Source: Mytilus trossulus
Taxonomy: Eukaryota > Mollusca > Bivalvia > Mytilida > Mytilidae
Direction: 5' to 3'
Assembly (NCBI RefSeq): GCF_036588685.1
Contig: NC_086386.1
Span: 68,198,682-68,262,681 of the forward strand
DNA length: 64,000 bases
Shown here: positions 61,324 through 64,000 of the stretch, in pieces
Position numbering within the stretch: the stretch's first letter is position 1
How the letters are laid out: each line of letters begins with the position of its first letter
The notes under the pieces: generated by a model
Seen by the model: only the letters and a program-made list of their open reading frames with translations
The model's database searches: none
What the model was told of the DNA's origin: nothing
Position numbers and translations under genes: made by a program

Positions 61324-61515
61324 TGTAATGATCCTGTATGGGGGTGCGAGAGGCAAAAAATTAACAGCTAATAAAATTACGTCCTTTAATGGCACTTGCA
61401 AAATGAAAAAGAGACAGTACATGTAATTACGATTACATACATGTATATAACAAAATCATATACGGACTGAACAGTATTTCCGGAAACGCGGGTTCAACCC
61501 CCTATATATATTACA
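61324..61515 (-). repeat. 3' LTR (192 bp)
   Basis: Same sequence as 63751-63942 apart from about six substitutions and no indel. It is preceded on the element strand by the polypurine tract. Confidence 0.87.
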
Positions 61516-61523
61516 TCCCCCTT
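61516..61523 (-). other. Polypurine tract of the LTR element
   Basis: Minus-strand AAGGGGGA lies immediately before the 3' LTR TG, the expected site of plus-strand priming. Confidence 0.7.
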
Positions 61524-62699
61524 ACAAAAGAAAAATGTAAATTTTGCTTAGGGTTGAATTCGCTTTACAATATATATGCACCAACTCATATACCATCTCA
61601 AAACACAGCATGAAAAATTACAATTATCTGACGTTGCGAAATCTCAACTTTTGAAAGTTAGTAGTTAAATATATTTTTATAGATCCGAAATTGTTTCGTG
61701 ATACATGTATCATTGAGTAATAAATTCAACAGAGCCCCTAACTCTTACAATATTGTGAAAATGTCCTATAATGATCCCATTTCATAAGTTGCAAGTTTCA
61801 AAAAAAATATATCAACAATCTCTCACAGAATCATGGTGCACCAAACCCATTTACGCACACACACACTCATAAAAAATATAAAATTGCTAACAGATAAAAC
61901 ATATCAGAAAGATACAATTCACAGGGTTTATTTATGAAATTATCCCGATATCACTAACATAGATCCTAGATAATATACTCCTCATAAAAGTTCCAAAACT
62001 GGACGTAAACTACAGATTTCCGTCTTTATACCATGCAAAAAAAAACACAACAAAAAAAACATTCTCTCTACATTTTCCTTAATTTGTTGCCTAATGAAAC
62101 TGTATATCACTATCGTGTTTCCTGAAAAATCCACTAAATACAAAATGAACCATATTCATACGATCTCATCAACATATTTCAAAAATAGTAAAGCTCGATG
62201 TTCAATATAAACATACAAAAATCGGCATTTCTCATAGAAAATAATTATTGAATTACAAATCTGAAAACGCAGTACCAACTTTCTGCTATTATGTTACAAA
62301 ATTAAATAAATCAAATATTAATGACTAGTTATTCAAACTTGATACTCATGTGAATGAAATTGAAATAAAAATCTACATGTATAAAAATGTGTTTAGCATA
62401 ATGTCATGTATACGCAATATCAACAATCGTTCATTATTTTCCTCAGAATAATAGAAAAAATCAAGCAAATTAAACATATATAATACGAATTGTTCAAGTA
62501 TTTCAAAAAGATAAGTAATATCAACATATGCAAAAAAAAAAAATCTTAAGCAGTTAATAATCAGTTTCCATGTACATGTATATTATATATGCAAACAAAC
62601 TAATGTCCGTATATTTAAAAAAAAAAGTTCTTATTGAATAACATTGAAATAGGGCTCCACTCTGTACTGAATTTCATCTGACATCATAGTAACGGATTG

Positions 62700-63580
62700 T
62701 CATGAGATAAATCCCACGGACAAAAACATGAAAAGTTCGCCAGAAAAAGTCGTTGTACCATCATCAAAGGGCATTGTCATGAGATAAATCTCACGGACAA
62801 TAAGTTCAAGAAAAACATCGCTGTACACAGATTAATAAATTGTCATGAGATAAATCTCACGGACAAAAAGGTTCAAAATAAACATCCTCGTCAAGCATTG
62901 GCAATTGTCTTGAATTTTAGATTTCGGTTCATGTACGACTGACGGGTTTTGTTCGGCAACAGCTTTAGGTGTAATTTGTTGTTTGATGGCAGAAACAGAT
63001 ATCTCATCATGTAACCTGTACCCGTATGCTTCGCCCATTTTGGCAGATGATAGTGCACCATTACTGTCTTTGTGGTTACCTGCCCTTACAAAGAAAGCTA
63101 ACTTTTCCATGACAGCTGTATGCACTATGCTAGGTATACTTGTTTGTTCTAATCTAGGCGTACTTGTAGTGTAACATGCACTTGTGTTATAAGTCAAATT
63201 ATTTTGATGCAATCTGTTAACCAAACTTATTTGTGGTGTTAAAATTGGCATAGAACGATCTAATATGTTGGTTTGAGAGGGCCTAGTCAAGGGCTAATAA
63301 ATGTAAACTTTGATCTAATTCTTGGTTTTGAGAAGGCCTAGTCGGTGCCAATAAATATGAACTTAAAAGTGAATCGTCGGTAAATTCGTCGTCCGTTTCA
63401 ACTAATGAGTGTAAACTTAAAGTAGACTCACCATCGCTCATATCATTTAAATTGCTATATTTCGGCGCCGACATCAACGAAGAAAAAAACCAACACTGTA
63501 ATGAGATAAATCTCACGTACAGATAAAAAATTAAATGTGCATGTTAAATAATACGCCTGTAATGATATAAATCTCACGTA
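62700..63580. repeat. Five copies of a 14-bp palindrome in the LTR element
   Basis: TGAGATAAATCTCA (stem TGAGAT, 2-nt loop) occurs exactly at 62780, 62846 and 63502 and with one change at 62703 and 63563. Left copies sit in TGTCA-palindrome-CGGACAA; right copies in TGTAA-palindrome-CGTACA. The set brackets the ORF. Confidence 0.85.
62832..63474 (-). pseudogene. Broken gag-like ORF of the LTR element
   Basis: ORF part 1 begins at ATG 63474 (MSAPKYSNLNDMSDGEST), is acidic and Ser/Leu-rich, and ends at the stop ending at 63283. Part 2 continues in another frame to 62832. The junction holds a ~55-bp tandem duplication: TRPSQNQELDQS in part 1 matches TRPSQTNILDRS in part 2. Since 55 is not a multiple of 3, the duplication itself shifts the frame. 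Part 2 lacks a convincing start (TTG only). No zinc knuckle or known fold is visible. Its place after the 5' LTR suggests a gag-like role by position only. Confidence 0.55.
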
Positions 63581-63732
63581 CATAAAACTGCGATTCATAA
63601 GGCAACTTGAATAAAATCATTATAAAAATTTGACCACCCACGTGGTTTTCCCACTTCAGTGAAAATTATGGGAAAAACAATTTCAGTTCACATGGCAGGT
63701 TTACACAAATAAAGTCCTTTGAATGAAGTTAT

Positions 63733-63750
63733 ATTTCGGGTCCTCCGCCA
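63733..63750 (-). other. Primer-binding site of the LTR element
   Basis: Minus-strand TGGCGGAGGACCCGAAAT starts directly after the 5' LTR's terminal CA. TGG complements a tRNA CCA end. The tRNA was not identified. Confidence 0.7.
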
Positions 63751-63942
63751 TGGAATGATCCTGTATGGGGGTGCGAGAGGCAAAACATTAACAGCTAATA
63801 AAATTACATCCTTTAATAGCACTTGCAAAATGAAAAAGAGACAGTACATGTGATTACGATTACATACATGTATATAACAAAATCATATACGGACTGAACA
63901 GTATTTCCGGAAACGCGGATTCAACCCCCTATATATATTACA
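63751..63942 (-). repeat. 5' LTR (192 bp)
   Basis: On the element strand it starts TGTAATATATATAGGGGG and ends GGATCATTCCA. The AT-rich start could hold a promoter. It differs from the other LTR at about 6 sites. Confidence 0.87.
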
Positions 63943-64000
63943 CTTGTTTCTTTCCATTTGAAAGTCAACTATCCATGTAATTCTTAATATTGATAGACAA

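Larger units (their letters stand above)
61324..63942 (-). mobile_element. Non-autonomous LTR retrotransposon in JIP intron 1
   Basis: Two direct repeats of 192 bp (61324-61515 and 63751-63942) start TG and end CA. They differ at about six positions by eye. CTTG flanks the element at 61320-61323 and 63943-63946 as a 4-bp target duplication. Read on the minus strand, TGGCGGAGGACCCG follows the 5' LTR directly (primer-binding site) and AAGGGGGA precedes the 3' LTR directly (polypurine tract). The internal region is 2235 bp with a short broken ORF and no protease, RT, RNase H or integrase. The element would depend on enzymes from another element. It is antisense to the host gene. Confidence 0.88.

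Noticed and set aside
62983-63174. 63-codon plus-strand frame in the LTR element
   Set aside because: Antisense to the element's own ORF.

Overview
The window looks like nuclear DNA of a bivalve mollusc, most likely a mussel (Mytilus-type). It is AT-rich, has split eukaryotic genes with GT-AG introns, and is packed with short interspersed repeats of the kind I associate with mussel genomes. No bacterial or viral gene organisation is present. Exon models were built by hand from reading frame, splice dinucleotides, intron phase and recalled protein-family similarity; no search was run.

Three protein-coding loci can be supported. (1) A complete 19-exon minus-strand gene (60524 down to 44348) encodes a 643-residue AtuA-like (DUF1446, acyclic terpene utilisation family) protein with a basic, probably mitochondrial, N-terminal presequence. 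All 18 introns are GT-AG and all phases agree. (2) On the plus strand, divergent from it across about 226 bp, lies the first coding exon (60751-61047) of a JIP3/JIP4 (SPAG9/MAPK8IP3) scaffold gene; the rest lies beyond the window. (3) A four-exon plus-strand gene (19056-21679) encodes a 198-residue single-pass membrane protein that I do not recognise.

The rest is repeats. There are two 5'-truncated reverse-transcriptase copies of a Penelope-like type (38.0-39.0 kb, open; 27.4-28.3 kb, broken) and several solo tails of the same element. Other repeats are three hairpin elements, SINE-like elements with tRNA-like heads, an 890-bp tandem duplication (31.3-33.1 kb), older duplications at 5.5-10.4 kb, and at least three abundant short repeat families (called A, B and C here).

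A 2.6-kb non-autonomous LTR retrotransposon sits in JIP intron 1, in antisense. It has 192-bp LTRs, a CTTG target duplication, an LTR-adjacent primer-binding site and polypurine tract, and only a short broken ORF.

The most unusual signal is in the AtuA-like gene. Four of its 19 exons carry tandem repeats whose unit spans the exon-intron junction: acceptor of exon 2, donor of exon 5, donor of exon 10 (about 32 copies, 1.8 kb) and donor of exon 16. Each copy repeats a usable-looking splice site. Most of 1-19 kb and 21.8-44.3 kb shows no convincing gene.
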